Below, one piece after another: positions 32,801 to 44,449 of a stretch of 64,000 nucleotides of DNA. The position numbers were made by a program, and so were the translations under genes. The DNA comes from Mycogone perniciosa (Eukaryota > Ascomycota > Sordariomycetes > Hypocreales > Hypocreaceae). Under the pieces are notes generated by a model that had not been told where the DNA came from, did no database searches, and was given only the letters and a program-made list of their open reading frames with translations. The stretch is from positions 62,001-126,000 of the forward strand of contig JAOALB010000005.1 of the NCBI GenBank assembly GCA_025331125.1. The letters are read 5' to 3'. Each line of letters begins with the position of its first letter. The stretch's first letter is position 1.

Positions 32801-33702
32801 AAATCAACCGACGAGTCGCAGAGTAAGCGAGAGAAGACGGCGTAAGTCCTCTCACATGCATAACACATACATGACACACACTTGACACACATGTCGACAA
32901 AATCACTGACACGAACGCTCCCACACTGCAGCGATCTCCTAACCCGAGAGGTGTCCGGCATTTCGCTCGACAAGTCCGGTAGCTCCTCCACTTCCGCGGG
33001 CGAGAAGCGCAAGGCGGACGATGCTCATGCCTTTGACGTAATCAGTGTCAAAATCGCAGACCTGGGCAATGCGTGCTGGGTAAACCATCACTTCACCAAC
33101 GACATTCAGACAAGACAATACCGATCTCCCGAGGTCATTCTGGGAGCCAAATGGGGAGCTAGCACAGATGTTTGGAGCATGTCCGCCATGGTATGCACCC
33201 GCCTTATCATTGCGAAATGGCCAATGGTAATATGGGCGCTGACACTTTGATTTCTCAACAGGTCTTCGAACTCATCACTGGCGACTATCTTTTCGACCCG
33301 CAATCCGGAACCAAGTACGGCAAAGATGACGACCACATCGCACAGATTATAGAATTACTCGGACCTTTCCCCCGGTCTCTCTGTCTCGCCGGAAAGTGGA
33401 GCCAGGAAATCTTCAACCGCAAGGGAGAGTTACGCAACATTCACCGACTCCGACACTGGGCATTGCCCGATGTCCTCAGAGAGAAATATCATTTCAAGGA
33501 GGACGAGGCGAAGCGCATCGCGGCCTTCCTGACACCCATGCTCGAGCTGGTGCCAGAGAAGCGGGCGAATGCTGGCGGCATGGCGGGACACGCTTGGCTA
33601 GAAGACACGCCCGGTATGAAGGGGGTCAAGATCGAGGGCCTGGAAGTGGGCAGCAAGGGAGAAGGCATCGACGGGTGGGCCACAGAAGTGAGGAAACGAT
33701 AA
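29849..33702 (+). CDS. SR-protein-specific kinase (SRPK/Dsk1/Sky1 type)
   Basis: Five exons join in frame (29849-30030, 31913-32709, 32772-32841, 32932-33190, 33262-33702) to 582 residues. Exon 1 gives a Ser-Asn repeat and a basic patch (LAAKKRRKDGPKPIITTEG), as in homologues I recall. The kinase domain starts at about 116: glycine loop LGWGHFSTVW, ALKVV lysine, HTDLKPENVL catalytic loop, then an SRPK-type spacer (about 235-345), DLGNACW in place of DFG, RQYRSPEVILG and a complete C-lobe. SRPKs phosphorylate RS domains of splicing and export factors. The first intron is 1882 bases, exceptional for this group; exon 2 also has an in-frame ATG (residue 71) in strong context, allowing a shorter isoform. 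The exon 1 assignment rests on phase and remembered similarity. Confidence 0.88.
30495..30590. repeat. pentanucleotide and hexanucleotide microsatellites in SRPK intron 1
   Basis: A (TCTCG)/(TTTCG)n block at about 30495-30540 is followed by (CCATGT)n at 30562-30590. Both are inside the long intron. Confidence 0.85.
30684..30711. repeat. heptanucleotide repeat (GAGTGAC)n
   Basis: Four perfect units of GAGTGAC inside SRPK intron 1. Confidence 0.85.
31041..31086. repeat. (TG)n then (TGTC)n microsatellite
   Basis: About 15 TG units, interrupted once, pass into five CTGT units, inside SRPK intron 1. Confidence 0.9.
31479..31518. repeat. (TCTCTG)n pyrimidine-rich repeat
   Basis: CT/TCTCTG run in SRPK intron 1, about 400 bases before the 3' splice site. 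Confidence 0.8.
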
Positions 33703-34349
33703 GGAATTGGTCGACTCACGGACGAGGGCAAGCCGCAGCACACGCCATGGACCGCATCCTTGCTTCTTCTTGCCGCGCTCACCCTATTGCTCACGCGTCT
33801 GAACTGGGCTTTGGCCCTGGTTGCTACAAGGTGAGGTGAGGGGACTGGGACTGGGACTCGGGGAGGTCTCTCCTGTCTGAATGAATGATGTTGCAGCATC
33901 ACTTGGGGTAGGATATAGGTAAGGTAGGGTGTAGATGTGTTGGTGTGATGAGGAGCGGAGGAAACAAGGTGACGTGATTGATGGATGAAAGGAACGACGG
34001 CAACGATTGGGAATGTATGGAAAGCCAACGATAGATAGACTCTGCGACATGACCGTATCATTTTTTTTTCCTTTCCTTTTCTTTTCTTCTTCTTCCGGCC
34101 ATGCCTCTAGTCTCTGGCATTGCGTGCTTGACATTGTTTATTGACTGCACAATCCATCCCCTTTTCTGCTGTACTATTAATTTTGGCAATATTATTCAAT
34201 GACCCATGCCGCCCAATCCCGGGTATCAATCACACCGGTAATGTCCGAGGAGATATGGAACGCCTGATATCTCTGGGCCTTTGCCCTCTCTCCAAACATG
34301 AAATCAAACACTTGGTTGTTCGCCTTCGGCTGGCTGACTGGCTGGCCCC
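33703..34349. other. gene-free stretch, convergent 3' ends
   Basis: Lies between the SRPK stop and the Lunapark stop. It should contain both 3' UTRs; nothing else recognised. Confidence 0.5.
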
Positions 34350-35583
34350 TTATTTATTGCCCTTGGCTCGGCGTGCCTTGACGGCAGCCGCCGGCCCATC
34401 AGTATCAACCCCGGTGCTTGAAGTCTCCGCATCCACGTTCTCTATCTTGACTAGTTCATCATCCACATCATCTGCATTGTCCCCTTGGTCTTGCTCCTTC
34501 TCAACCTTTGCAAGCACTTCCCTGACGATGCGCTTGCCCTCGTCCATCTGACCATTTGCTTTGCCACAAGCCATGCATTTCCAGATACCCAGCTCAGCAA
34601 GGCTCTTGGTTCCAGGAGGGGCCTGTCCGTTGACGAGGCGGCAGACACTGCATATGAGCACGATTCGGTTCTTGGCGGCGGTCTCATCCTCGCCGAGCAG
34701 GACGTCAAAGATGCGATCGTACCAGTGCGACTCTGCTGGTGCAAACGAAGTATCGTAATAATGACCCGATAGGTCTTGGGAAGGAAGTGAGTGGTTGAAT
34801 GCGTTAGGAGCGAATTCGGCCGTGGGGTCAAGAGAGTTTGGCGACAGGACCTGTGGTGTCACCGGGCGACTGGGAGGGCCGTCTCGCCGCTGGATATTGG
34901 CTGTTGGAGGGGGCAGCATGTTCGTACGGCTAGGGGTGGTGACTTGTCCAGCCTGTGGCTTCCCCTCAAGGGAGTCTTCGGGGCCCTCTTGCTGCCTGCT
35001 CCTGGGCCTGCTCTCTTCTCCTCCGTATTTCTCGATAAGTTCCATGGTGGAGTCGTATTTGGTCGCATCCTTGAGCTTCTGGATCGTCTTTGCGCGCTCA
35101 TCTTCCTGCTCATGCAGCTGGGTTTCTAAGCTCTCGGTGCGGAAGGCGTAGTAGCTGGTGATGATCACTCGCGCTGTGTAGATTCTGTGCGACACCAACG
35201 TGTTAGTCACCTCAGGAGGGGGTGGGCATCCGTTTGCAACGCGCTTTGCAACTTACAGGACTGGTCCCCCAGCCATTCCAGTCCATTCATAAGCTCCCAG
35301 GTTCTTATACCCAACAACTAGCAACAGGACAATGGCGTAGACAAGGTAAGCAAAGGAAAGGTAGAGCGTGCCGAGGACCTTGGTCTTGCGGGATCTCAGG
35401 CGCATCCGCTCGAGACGGGCCTGTGTGTCGGTGATCTTGGTCGAAAGCGCGGAGAGCACCTTTTCGAAACCGGCTGGGGAGGAATCACCGCCCTGGTTTT
35501 CATGTTGTCAGCCAAATATGCTCTCATTGTCGATGGTCTCGGTTAGCATGTGAACGAACCCCCCAGGGCCAGAAGGAGACCAT
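34350..35583 (-). CDS. LNP1: Lunapark-family ER junction protein
   Basis: Three exons (35560-35583, 35257-35492, 34350-35184) join in frame to 364 residues; the first codes only for MVSFWPWG. Two membrane segments lie at about 46-70 and 82-100, joined by a short loop, followed by a coiled coil (about 105-130), a proline- and serine-rich region, and the Lunapark zinc finger (CSVC near 260 and CMAC near 288). The tail is acidic and then basic. Lunapark proteins stabilise three-way junctions of the endoplasmic reticulum, with both termini in the cytosol. The architecture and length are typical. Introns are 67 and 72 bases, donors GTTCGT and GTAAGT. Identification is firm. Confidence 0.93.
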
Positions 35584-36278
35584 CTTGTGCGGATTCTCGG
35601 ACAAGCCCAGGCCCAAAGGCCTAATAATTGGAGATTGGGGTGAGAACAAGGAGGAGAAGGAGGCAGGGCAGCGTTCAGAGCTGGCGCTTTAAAGAAGCGC
35701 AGCTGGAAAAGGTGCGAAAGGCCAGATCTGCAGTCTGGCAGCTTCGCATTCACAAGATGGAGATACTAATAGACAGATTGGCAGTTTGGACAGCAGATGA
35801 GCCTGAGTGGCCAAAAGGAGCGGGCGGTGACTCCATTGGGCAGGTGAGTAGCGGGGCTTGGTGGCGGCCCAAGCGTCTCAGCCACAATTACCCCACATTA
35901 GCCACAGTTACTCCGTAAACGCTCCAGAGTCAAGCCACTTGTGGGATAGTATCCGTATTCCGTATTATTACGAGTACACCTAACCCTTGGAATTCATTCA
36001 AGAGACGAGTGTTGCTGCTTTTTTGCTAGGAAGAGACTGTATTCATGGCCGTAAGATGTCTATTAGCTATCTTCATATACTCATAAAATTCGTACCATAA
36101 ATAACTTTGAATACCTACAAAATGTTCGTGCCTATTAACGTCCCCCTATCAACCCAAAGGTCATCATCATCATCTTCAATAAGCATCAGCATCATCTTCT
36201 TCATCTTATTCAACTAAATCCGAGCCCATATCCATCCATCCATCCAGCCCATACACCTCCGCCGTCAGACCTCACTGC
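35584..36278. other. gene-free stretch
   Basis: Upstream of Lunapark and downstream of the ankyrin/zinc-finger gene. Contains TACTCCGTAA (about 35908) and a (CCAT)n run near 36231-36247. Confidence 0.5.
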
Positions 36279-38135
36279 TCACCCTCCGCCGCTTCGAGCA
36301 CACTGATGGGGCCTCCAACTGTGCGTCTCATCCTGACATTGAAGACCCGCATCAGCGCACTCTGAGCAGATGACAAAGCCGCCTCCATCACACAAATCGC
36401 AAACGAAAGACGCGGTGCCATGTACTGTACATCGACAACACGCATCACACCAGCATGAATCTGGTTCAAACACGTATTCACGGCCCTGGTCCGCTGGATC
36501 CGTATCCGGAACCCCCACGCCGGTTTGCTCGGCGTGTTTCCGTAGCATCTCGATGAGTCGCTCGCTTCCGCTCCTTTGGGCTGTTGCTAGGAGGGTGCTG
36601 CCGAAGATGTCTTTCGCCTCCAGATCCGCGCAGCCGTGCTTCATCAACAGCTCAACCACCTCATCATGTCCGTTCCTGGTCGCCGCGACAATGGGAGTGG
36701 TGCCGTACCGGTCCTTGGTATTTTTCGCCTTGCTATGGGGGAGCAACGCTTGCAAAACGTCGACATGTCCGCGCATGGCTGCATGGAAGAGCGGCGTCCG
36801 GGCCTGGTTATCCATCTGGTCGACTTCAAAGTCCGGCGCTTTGAGGAACAGCTCGATGGCTACAAGGCTTCCCACATGGGCTGCCCTGAGCCCCGGCGTC
36901 TGATTGCCTCTGTTGACAGCCATGCTGTTGGCCCCGTGTTCCAGAAGCAGCTTGATAATATCCGTGTGACCGCTGTCTGTGGCTGTGAACAATGCTGTCC
37001 ATTTGTTCTCACTTGCAGCCTCGATATTGGCACCTTTTTCGAGAAGCAACTTGACGATCTCAACATGTCCATTGTCTGAGGCTGACATGAGTGCTGTCCA
37101 TCCTGCATTCGTCGCAATCTCGATGTCTGCGCCATAATCGAGAAGCGTCTCCACCGCGGCAAGATGCCCGTTGTTTGCAGCCAGTGTGAGAGCCGACCAT
37201 CCCCCCTCTGCTTTGCATCCGGTTGTCGCGCCACGGTCAAGAAGCACCTTCATGATGGCCACCTGGCCATGGTCTGCGGCCAAGCAAAGCGCAGTCCAGC
37301 CGTTGCCGCAAGCAAGCTCGATGTCGGCGCCTTTCTCAACGAGTAACTTGACGGCTTTGAGTCTGCCCTTGTCGGCGGCCAGAGTCAAAGCCGTCCAGCC
37401 TTCATGGGCCGCGATTGTGGTATCGGCGCCGTGGTTGAGAAGCAGCTCCACCACGTCGGTGTGTCCGGCATTCGCTGCCGAATGCAGTGATGTCCAGCCA
37501 ACGTTGCTTGTCACAGTGATGTCGGCGCCATTGTTGAGAAGCAACTCGACGATATCGACAAAGCCGCCGCATGCTGCCGACTTAAGTGGCGACCAGCCAT
37601 TTTCACTCCGGGCAGAGATGTCGGCTCCATGGTCCACAAGCAGCTTGAAGATGTGGTAATGCCCCCTGTGCGCGGCGACATTGACCAGCGTCCAGCCTCC
37701 TCGAGTGAGTTGCGAGATGTTGATGCCGTGCTCCACGAGCATCTTGGTAACTTCGAGATGGCCTTTGTTCACCGCAAGGCCCAGCGGCGTCCACCCGTCT
37801 TCGTCCTCGGCATTGGGATCGAGTCCATCAACAGCAAGAAGAGTCTTGATGATGGCCACGCATCCATGCGTCACAGCTACAGAAAGCAGGTTAGGGTGAT
37901 CACGAACTGTGACTCCAGCCTCCATGCCCCGTCGAAGCGTCTCCTCTCGGCCATGTTCGGCAGCCCAGAACAAGGCCGCTGCCTCGCTACGGCTCTCGTT
38001 ATGGCGATACAGATAGTCGCCGAAAATAGAGCAGAGCCGGCGGCTGGTCAGAACAAGTGCTGCGATGTCGGCATCCTCTGTCAGGGCCTTGCCGATGGCC
38101 TCCAGCACTTCGTCTGGCAAGTCAAACAGCAGCAT
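36279..38135 (-). CDS. F-box-like, ankyrin-repeat and ZZ-like zinc-finger protein
   Basis: Single exon of 618 residues. F-box-like start (LLFDLPDEVLEAIGKALT). About 13 ankyrin repeats fill residues 60-500; the central ones are unusually alike (GWTALxxAAxxGHxxxVKLLLExGADIExA), suggesting recent unit duplication or gene conversion. Residues about 555-610 carry a cysteine-rich module: CWCDACC, CDLCDGGGFVICSEC and a final His pair, which fits a ZZ-type zinc finger. In fungi such ZZ-ankyrin proteins are expanded and poorly studied; a role as a ubiquitin-ligase adaptor or in recognition is inference. Start and stop are clean. It is not a duplicate of the shorter ankyrin gene at 22.5 kb. Confidence 0.85.
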   Translation of the reverse strand: MLLFDLPDEVLEAIGKALTEDADIAALVLTSRRLCSIFGDYLYRHNESRSEAAALFWAAEHGREETLRRGMEAGVTVRDHPNLLSVAVTHGCVAIIKTLLAVDGLDPNAEDEDGWTPLGLAVNKGHLEVTKMLVEHGINISQLTRGGWTLVNVAAHRGHYHIFKLLVDHGADISARSENGWSPLKSAACGGFVDIVELLLNNGADITVTSNVGWTSLHSAANAGHTDVVELLLNHGADTTIAAHEGWTALTLAADKGRLKAVKLLVEKGADIELACGNGWTALCLAADHGQVAIMKVLLDRGATTGCKAEGGWSALTLAANNGHLAAVETLLDYGADIEIATNAGWTALMSASDNGHVEIVKLLLEKGANIEAASENKWTALFTATDSGHTDIIKLLLEHGANSMAVNRGNQTPGLRAAHVGSLVAIELFLKAPDFEVDQMDNQARTPLFHAAMRGHVDVLQALLPHSKAKNTKDRYGTTPIVAATRNGHDEVVELLMKHGCADLEAKDIFGSTLLATAQRSGSERLIEMLRKHAEQTGVGVPDTDPADQGREYVFEPDSCWCDACCRCTVHGTASFVCDLCDGGGFVICSECADAGLQCQDETHSWRPHQCARSGGG

Positions 38136-39090
38136 TCTGGGCGATGCTCAGCTTCTGGACGGCAGAGATGGACTGATGGCGAGCTGGAGAGAGTGCGGAG
38201 GCGAGATCAGACATACATAAATATTATGTGAGACTGAATCAGAATAGGTATTCAGCTGTTGGTGGCAGGTAGGTTCAGCCTCGCCACTGGCAAGTCATGC
38301 GTATGTATGGAGTATGCAGGTAAGAATCATACATAAAATCCCCCGCTCTTTGGAATGTAGGTATGTATGCATACGAGGTCAAGATGGCAAACAAGAGACT
38401 GACTGCATTACTCTGACGTATCAGGGATGAGTAGAAAATAAATAAACCCGATTAATCATTTGGAGACTTGAAGTGTATGAAACCAAATATATCAACCATA
38501 TAAACCATCCATACGAAGAAGTAATAGTATTATTATATGTAAATCAAATTCCGGTTGACTACGGAGTATACGAAGAGGTACTCATTTATTTAGTATCATG
38601 GCTAATACCCTCGAAATACCTACTCACCATACAACATTACACAACTCACCAGTGTGATATTCCTCTTTCCCTCATTTGTATATATATGTAAATATTTTAG
38701 GATACTACTCCGTATTTCATTCAAACTTGTCCTTCGGCCTATTTCAACCCGGAATACGGAGCAGTACCTCTCACCTCGTATTATACTGCCTCTTTCGGCC
38801 AATGCTGAATAACTCGTGAGTGGCGCTAAGCCCGAAGCACCGGTAGCCCACCTCCTGCTGCAGCCTTTCACCAAGAGGAAGGAGGCTGAGTTGTTGAGGC
38901 TAAGGCTGTCATCTTCTGAGAAACATCGCGAAACACAGCATTTATGCTCCTGCGTGAGGCCATCTGATACGCCTCAACTTACCTTTTCTTGCGCTGCGCT
39001 GCGTCTCTCTGTTCGACCGATCTCCCTTATGGTCGACCTCTCCATTTCTTGCTTCGCACCCCGGCCAATCACGGTCACCACGGATCCATC
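38136..39090. other. gene-free stretch between divergent genes
   Basis: Shared upstream region of the ankyrin/zinc-finger gene and the golgin. It has AT-rich sequence and motif copies near 38560, 38706 and 38754. Confidence 0.5.
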
Positions 39091-42000
39091 ATGTTCCAAG
39101 TCGGTTTCTCCTATGCGCCCCTGAGCCAAGACGCACGAAGTGGTTGGGTTGGCGTTTCTGTTTGCTGACCGGAATGTGGAATCAATAGAGAATAAGAGGC
39201 GCCATCGACCGCACCATTGCCGAGGAACAGGCGCGGCAGAAGTCCCTGGAGACACCATCCCTTTCCAGGTCTGGCTCGACGTCATCGCGTAGGAACGACA
39301 GTACTTCTGGACGGCGACCTCGGCCCAAAGACTCGAGTGTCGATGCTGGAGATGCCGCGCAGAACCCTGATCCTGCCGTCTTCGAAGCAGCCTTCGTCAT
39401 CGATGATAGCGACGAGCCGAGTCGAGCCGGAACGCCGAAGCCACCAGCTGTGCCCGAGAAGGACGCGCCGAATGGGGATTCGGCTGCTGGAAAGTCAGGG
39501 ACTGACGAGAAGACGAATGAGGGCAGCGAGGCCAAAGAGGACGAAGCACACGACAACAGCAATGCTGGAGACGGAGGCGCTGGCCAGGCCAACAAGGCCG
39601 GCTCGGCATTGACCCCGGAAATCAGACAACGGTTGCGCAAGCTCGAGAAGCTTGAATCAACATACCCTGGTGGGCTCCTATTTCATTCGTCCGCTGATGG
39701 GTATAAGATTGAGACAGACTAACATCTCCCACAGAGCTTCTACGTTCATACCGAGTTGCCCACCGGCGTGCCACAGCGATCGAGCCGTTCGAAAAGGCCC
39801 TTCGTGAGAACACCCCGCTCACCTCCATCGCTGATCCAGAGGCCCTAGTCGAGTACCTAAACCAATTGAAACTCAAGGGAGACATGGTGATGGATGAGCT
39901 CAAGAGGGTGTCGGCCGAGAAAGACGAGTTCAAGAAGAAGAATGAAGAGAGCGAAGAGAAGTTAAAGGCGTTGCAGGAAGAGCTCGATGCTCTCAAGGCT
40001 GCCAAGCCAACAGAGATAGCGACGAACGACAAGAAGCCTGACGATGATCAAGACAATGACAAGGACAAGTCCGCATCTAAGGTGTCCAAAGAGGCGAACG
40101 AAGACTTCTTTTCCTACGATGATGAGATCCCCCAACTTCAGGCCGATGCTGCCTCAAAGGCCGAAGAGATTGAAAAGCTCAAGTCAGAAGTGGATGGCCT
40201 GAAACAGGAGCTTTCTGCAGTCAGGGAGAGCAGTGCTGGTTTGGCGGAGAGCTTGGAGAAATCAGCTAGAGAGCTTAGCGAATCTCGTGAAGCGTCGGCT
40301 TCGCAGGGCGCTCTACAGATACAACTGGACGCGAGGACCAAGGAGATATCCAGCCTAACGGAAAGACTCGAGAAATCTCAGGCACAGCTCAAGGAACTAG
40401 AGGCTAAATTGGACGAGGAAAAGACTGCTGGTTCATCAAAGGTCAAAGAGATAAAGGCTTCACTGGCGGAATCCGATAAGCGAGCCAGCGACCTAGATGT
40501 GGAACTCACCAAGGCTACAAACGCAAAGGCCATCTCCAGGAAACTCATCGATAATCTCACGACTCAAATTGAATCTCTAAAGAAGGACAAGTCAGATAGC
40601 CAGAGCAAGATCGAGGAGCTGACTAAGAAGCTCAATTCTCAACCCCTGACTCCAACGGCGCCCTCAACAGCAGCATCTTCTCCCCAACCTCCCAAGGCTA
40701 CACCTGCAGCACCTGGTGGCGGCTCGAAAAAGAAGAACAATAGGAAGAAGAAGGGCAAGGGTGGTGCAGCTTCTGCACCAGCGGTTGAGGTGGTGGAAAC
40801 CGAGCCAAGCGAGGTCGCAGACGAAGCCCCAACTGAGTCTGCTGAAGGACCTGACAACACAGCACTGGAAGTGGAGATCTTTAAACTCAAGGAGGAAATC
40901 GCTGATAAGGACAAAGAGATCGAGCGATTATCCAAGAGGAGAAAGACAGAAGAGGATCTTCGCGAGGAGATTGAGACTCTACGGGAGAACCTCATCAACA
41001 TCGGTCAAGATCATGTTGAAGACAAAGAGAAGATCAAGGATTTACAGCGTGAGAAGGCGGAATTAAAGGCACAAATCGCAACCTTGGAAGAGAAGATCGC
41101 CTCTCTGGGCTCAAACACCCAGGCGAACACCAAGCTACAAGCCGAAATGGAGGCCCTGCAAAAGGAGTACGAGGACCTGAGAGACAAGTCGGCCACATTG
41201 CAGTCGGATCTTGGTGCCGCCCAGCAACTAGCGCAAACTCGGTTCAAAGACGCAGCGGAGCTGCGCGAGATTTTGCAGAAGGCACAGCCAGAAATGAAGA
41301 GTCTTAGGCAAGATTCAGTCACTCTCAAGGCGACAAAAGAGGAGCTGGCAGTGAAGACGAAGGAGTTGAAGGAGATGGAGAAGAAGGAGAAGGACCTTAG
41401 GCGGGACTTGACCCGTGCTCAGCAGATCGCATCAGACCGCGAAACGGAGGTGAAGAATCTGCAAGAGAAGCTTGCGGCCGAGGGTACCGCCAAGGCGCGA
41501 CTAGAAGACGCTCAACGTGTGTCAGGACGTGATCTCAGGCGCGCAGAGGCGGAGAAGATTGAGCTGAGTTCCAAGGCAGAAAAGGCCGATCGAGAGCTGC
41601 AGAGGGTGCAGGGCGAATTGAACAAGCTACGCCCACGTGTTGCGGAGCTGGAGGAGCAGATGCACAAGCTGAGGCGGGAGAAGACAGCAGCCCAGGAGGA
41701 AGTTGACTTCAAGACGCAACTATACGCTAATGCCCAGGGTCTGCTGAGCAGCATGCGAGACCAGACTGCTGAAATGTCAGTGCAGCTCAAAGAGGCACAG
41801 TCACAGGCCGAGTCGCTGGAGGAGGAAATGGCTGAGGTGCAACGACTGCTCCAGGAGCGCACACGGGAAGGAGAGACAATGCGCCGACTTCTCGCGGACG
41901 TGGACGAGCGGGCGGATACCAAGGTCAGGGAGATGCGAGCACGAATGGAGGCGGCGGTCGAGGAGCGCGAGCGGATCGAGGACGAGTCGAGCACCCTCGC

Positions 42001-42632
42001 GAGGAGAAGGGCCCGAGAGACGGAAGAGCTCAAGTCGAAGATCCGGGAACTGGAACGGGAAGTGAAGACGCTGGGACATGAGCGTGATGAACTGGAGCAG
42101 CGCGAAAAGGACTGGCGCCGCCGCAGGGAGGAGCTGGAGGCAGTGGAATCCAAAGTCGAGGCTGAGACGGAGGAGATGCGAGGGACAGTCTCTCAGCTTC
42201 GAACCGCCCTGAACGCATCCGAGCGTCAGATGCGTGACGGCGAGAAGCAACGCGCCGATCTACGCAAGGTACTCGATGATTCGCGGCTGCGATACGAAAA
42301 GCTGGCCAAGGATCTCAAGGTCGCGCAGGCAAAGCTGGCGTCCTCCTCAACAGTGGCCAGTTCCAGCCGAAGCTCCATGGACTCGACGCGTAGTGGCGTC
42401 AACGGAGGGTCGTCGCCGGACACAATGTACCTGAAGACAATTCTGCTGCAGTTCCTAGAGCAGAAGGACAACAAGCTGAGGGCGCAGCTGGTGCCAGTAT
42501 TGGGCAAATTGCTCAAGTTTGACAAGTAAGTGACCTAGGTGTCTGGAGACAGAGCAGCGAAAAGCTAACGGGAGGATTAGAGCGGATGAGAAGAAGTGGA
42601 TTGCGGCGGTACAGCATATTGAAGTGCGATGA
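39091..42632 (+). CDS. IMH1: GRIP-domain golgin (Imh1-like)
   Basis: Four exons (39091-39099, 39189-39669, 39735-42525, 42581-42632) join in frame to 1110 residues; exon 1 has only MFQ and the protein begins MFQRIRGAIDRTIAEEQ. A short acidic, Pro-rich region precedes about 850 residues of nearly continuous Lys/Glu coiled coil (about 200-1020), broken once by a Pro/Ala/Lys-rich linker near 445-480. The C-terminus is a GRIP domain with the key Tyr in TMYLKTILLQFLE and VLGKLLKFDK, completed by the last exon (KKWIAAVQHI). GRIP golgins bind Arl1-GTP at the trans-Golgi and tether vesicles from endosomes. The last intron splits the GRIP domain. Complete and well supported. Confidence 0.93.
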
Positions 42633-44449
42633 TGCGGCAAAGAAGATGCCATTGTAAAATACTGGTTGATTTGATTATTGTCTGATATTGCGCTCATACA
42701 TAGGTGGGATGGTGCCGTTTGCAAGTAAACGAGGGCGTATGGTAGTGTACAGTTAGAAGAAAGAATCCGGCGAGGGGCTAGGGGCTCAGGGCTCAAGGGC
42801 TCGGAGTGGAAGGCCAACGTCCTTATCATACCACAAGACTCCCGAAGACTCTTTCGTCTGCATCCTTGACATGTTCGATATTGACTCTCAGTTATAATCA
42901 CTTACTCCCCCATGGCCAGCGTATATCCTCCATCCACAACCGCTGTCTGTCCAACAAGATACCGATTCGTCACAACAAACAACACCACAGTCTTCTCTTT
43001 CTTTTGTCCACACAGAGCTCCATTGCGCCGTAGACTCAAGTATGAGGTCAATGAAGTCAATGGATCATTGACAGAAATGTCATCTCCATGACGGAAGGAT
43101 GAAATGAGAGACACAACGTGTTCGGAACGAAACTACCGAGGTCCTGTTTCTAGCTTCTTCCTTCCCGCTCCGGTCCCCCTCCGAAGTGGAGACTCGCCTC
43201 CGGAGCCTCGGCCGGACGGTACGTACCATCGGCCTCCATCTCACCCCCCTGGCTTTGTCTGCTGCAACTGATAAGTTTAAACCATGCCTCTTGATAACGC
43301 CCCCCTCCAGAGTTGCTTCCCGCTGCACGCCTGGCGATCGCCCCTGCGGAACCCCCGTTTGTAGGGCTGAGAGCGATAAGGATGATAAAAAAGGCATAAA
43401 CTAGATGCTGCTGCTGCTACTGCTATTATTCCTGCGCCGTACCAATGACTTGCCTCGATGACGCAGCCTGGGACAATTCACATGCCATGATGTCAGAGGA
43501 TATTCCTAAAGAATAAATTTGATTGCACATAGTTGTCGGCCTAAACTGCTGTCGTGTTCATCTCCCCACCACATTTCCCTAAACTCTGCCGAGTGGTATG
43601 CCACTGGCTCCTTCAGACCACGTAAAAAAATGCGGCCACCACACATCATCCCTGGTTGAGAAAGCCCCAAGGGAACTCCTCGGCCAACACACCGACAAGC
43701 CAGCCAGGTAGGCTCTTGACAATCTATGGCAACCAAGGGAATGCGACTGCAAGCCCGTATCTCTTCCTCCAGCATCCAGGCTCATCAGCCTTGAATGCAA
43801 ATCCGTGGAATGATTCAGATAAACCTCATGTCAACCAGCCAAGCGATGCTAAAACAAAACGCCGTACATGCATGCCCCGCCCTGCCTCCGTCCGTAACCG
43901 TATCCTGAGACCAAGCATTCTCATCAGTGGCAACTAGGCCCTGACGGGGAAAAAAAATCAAAAAGGAGAAAACCCCCTGGGGAGAAGGACAAAGGAAAGC
44001 AAGAAAAATTGGGTGGAGTGACGTGATCGCCATCTTGGTCAAGTGTATGTCGCCCTCCGGGTATCATGGTGAAAAAGCCCCTAATGTTCTGGTGTATGTA
44101 CCTCCCAAAAAAACAGTTCCCGTTATGCCAAATAGGTCGTATCCATGAAATGGTTCAAAGAAATAAACTGGGAGAGGAAAAAAATGAACATGTCCAATCG
44201 CATTGGCAATTCGAGAGTTGATGGAGAAAAATCCACTGTCAACAGCTCCAAGTGCCGCGAGAGGGGCCGTGAAAGCAAAAAAGGGAGACAGAAGCAAAGA
44301 TCCACATGATTCAAAACAAAATCGCTAGATGCCATATTGGTGTATGTAGTCGTGTTCATCAAGTCGTGAGTGGTATAAGACGGTTGGAGGCGGAGTAATG
44401 TAGGTGAGAGGAGAGTGCCGTTGAGATCCATTGCCATTGCGCTCGCGCT
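42633..44449. other. gene-free stretch, convergent 3' ends
   Basis: 1.8 kb between two convergent stops, which is long for this arrangement. I see no open frame with family character and no structural RNA; long 3' UTRs or an unspotted non-coding transcript are possible. Confidence 0.45.

Noticed and set aside
41512..42153. Ser/Arg-rich minus-strand frame
   Set aside because: Antisense of the Lys/Glu coiled coil of the golgin; composition is explained by that.
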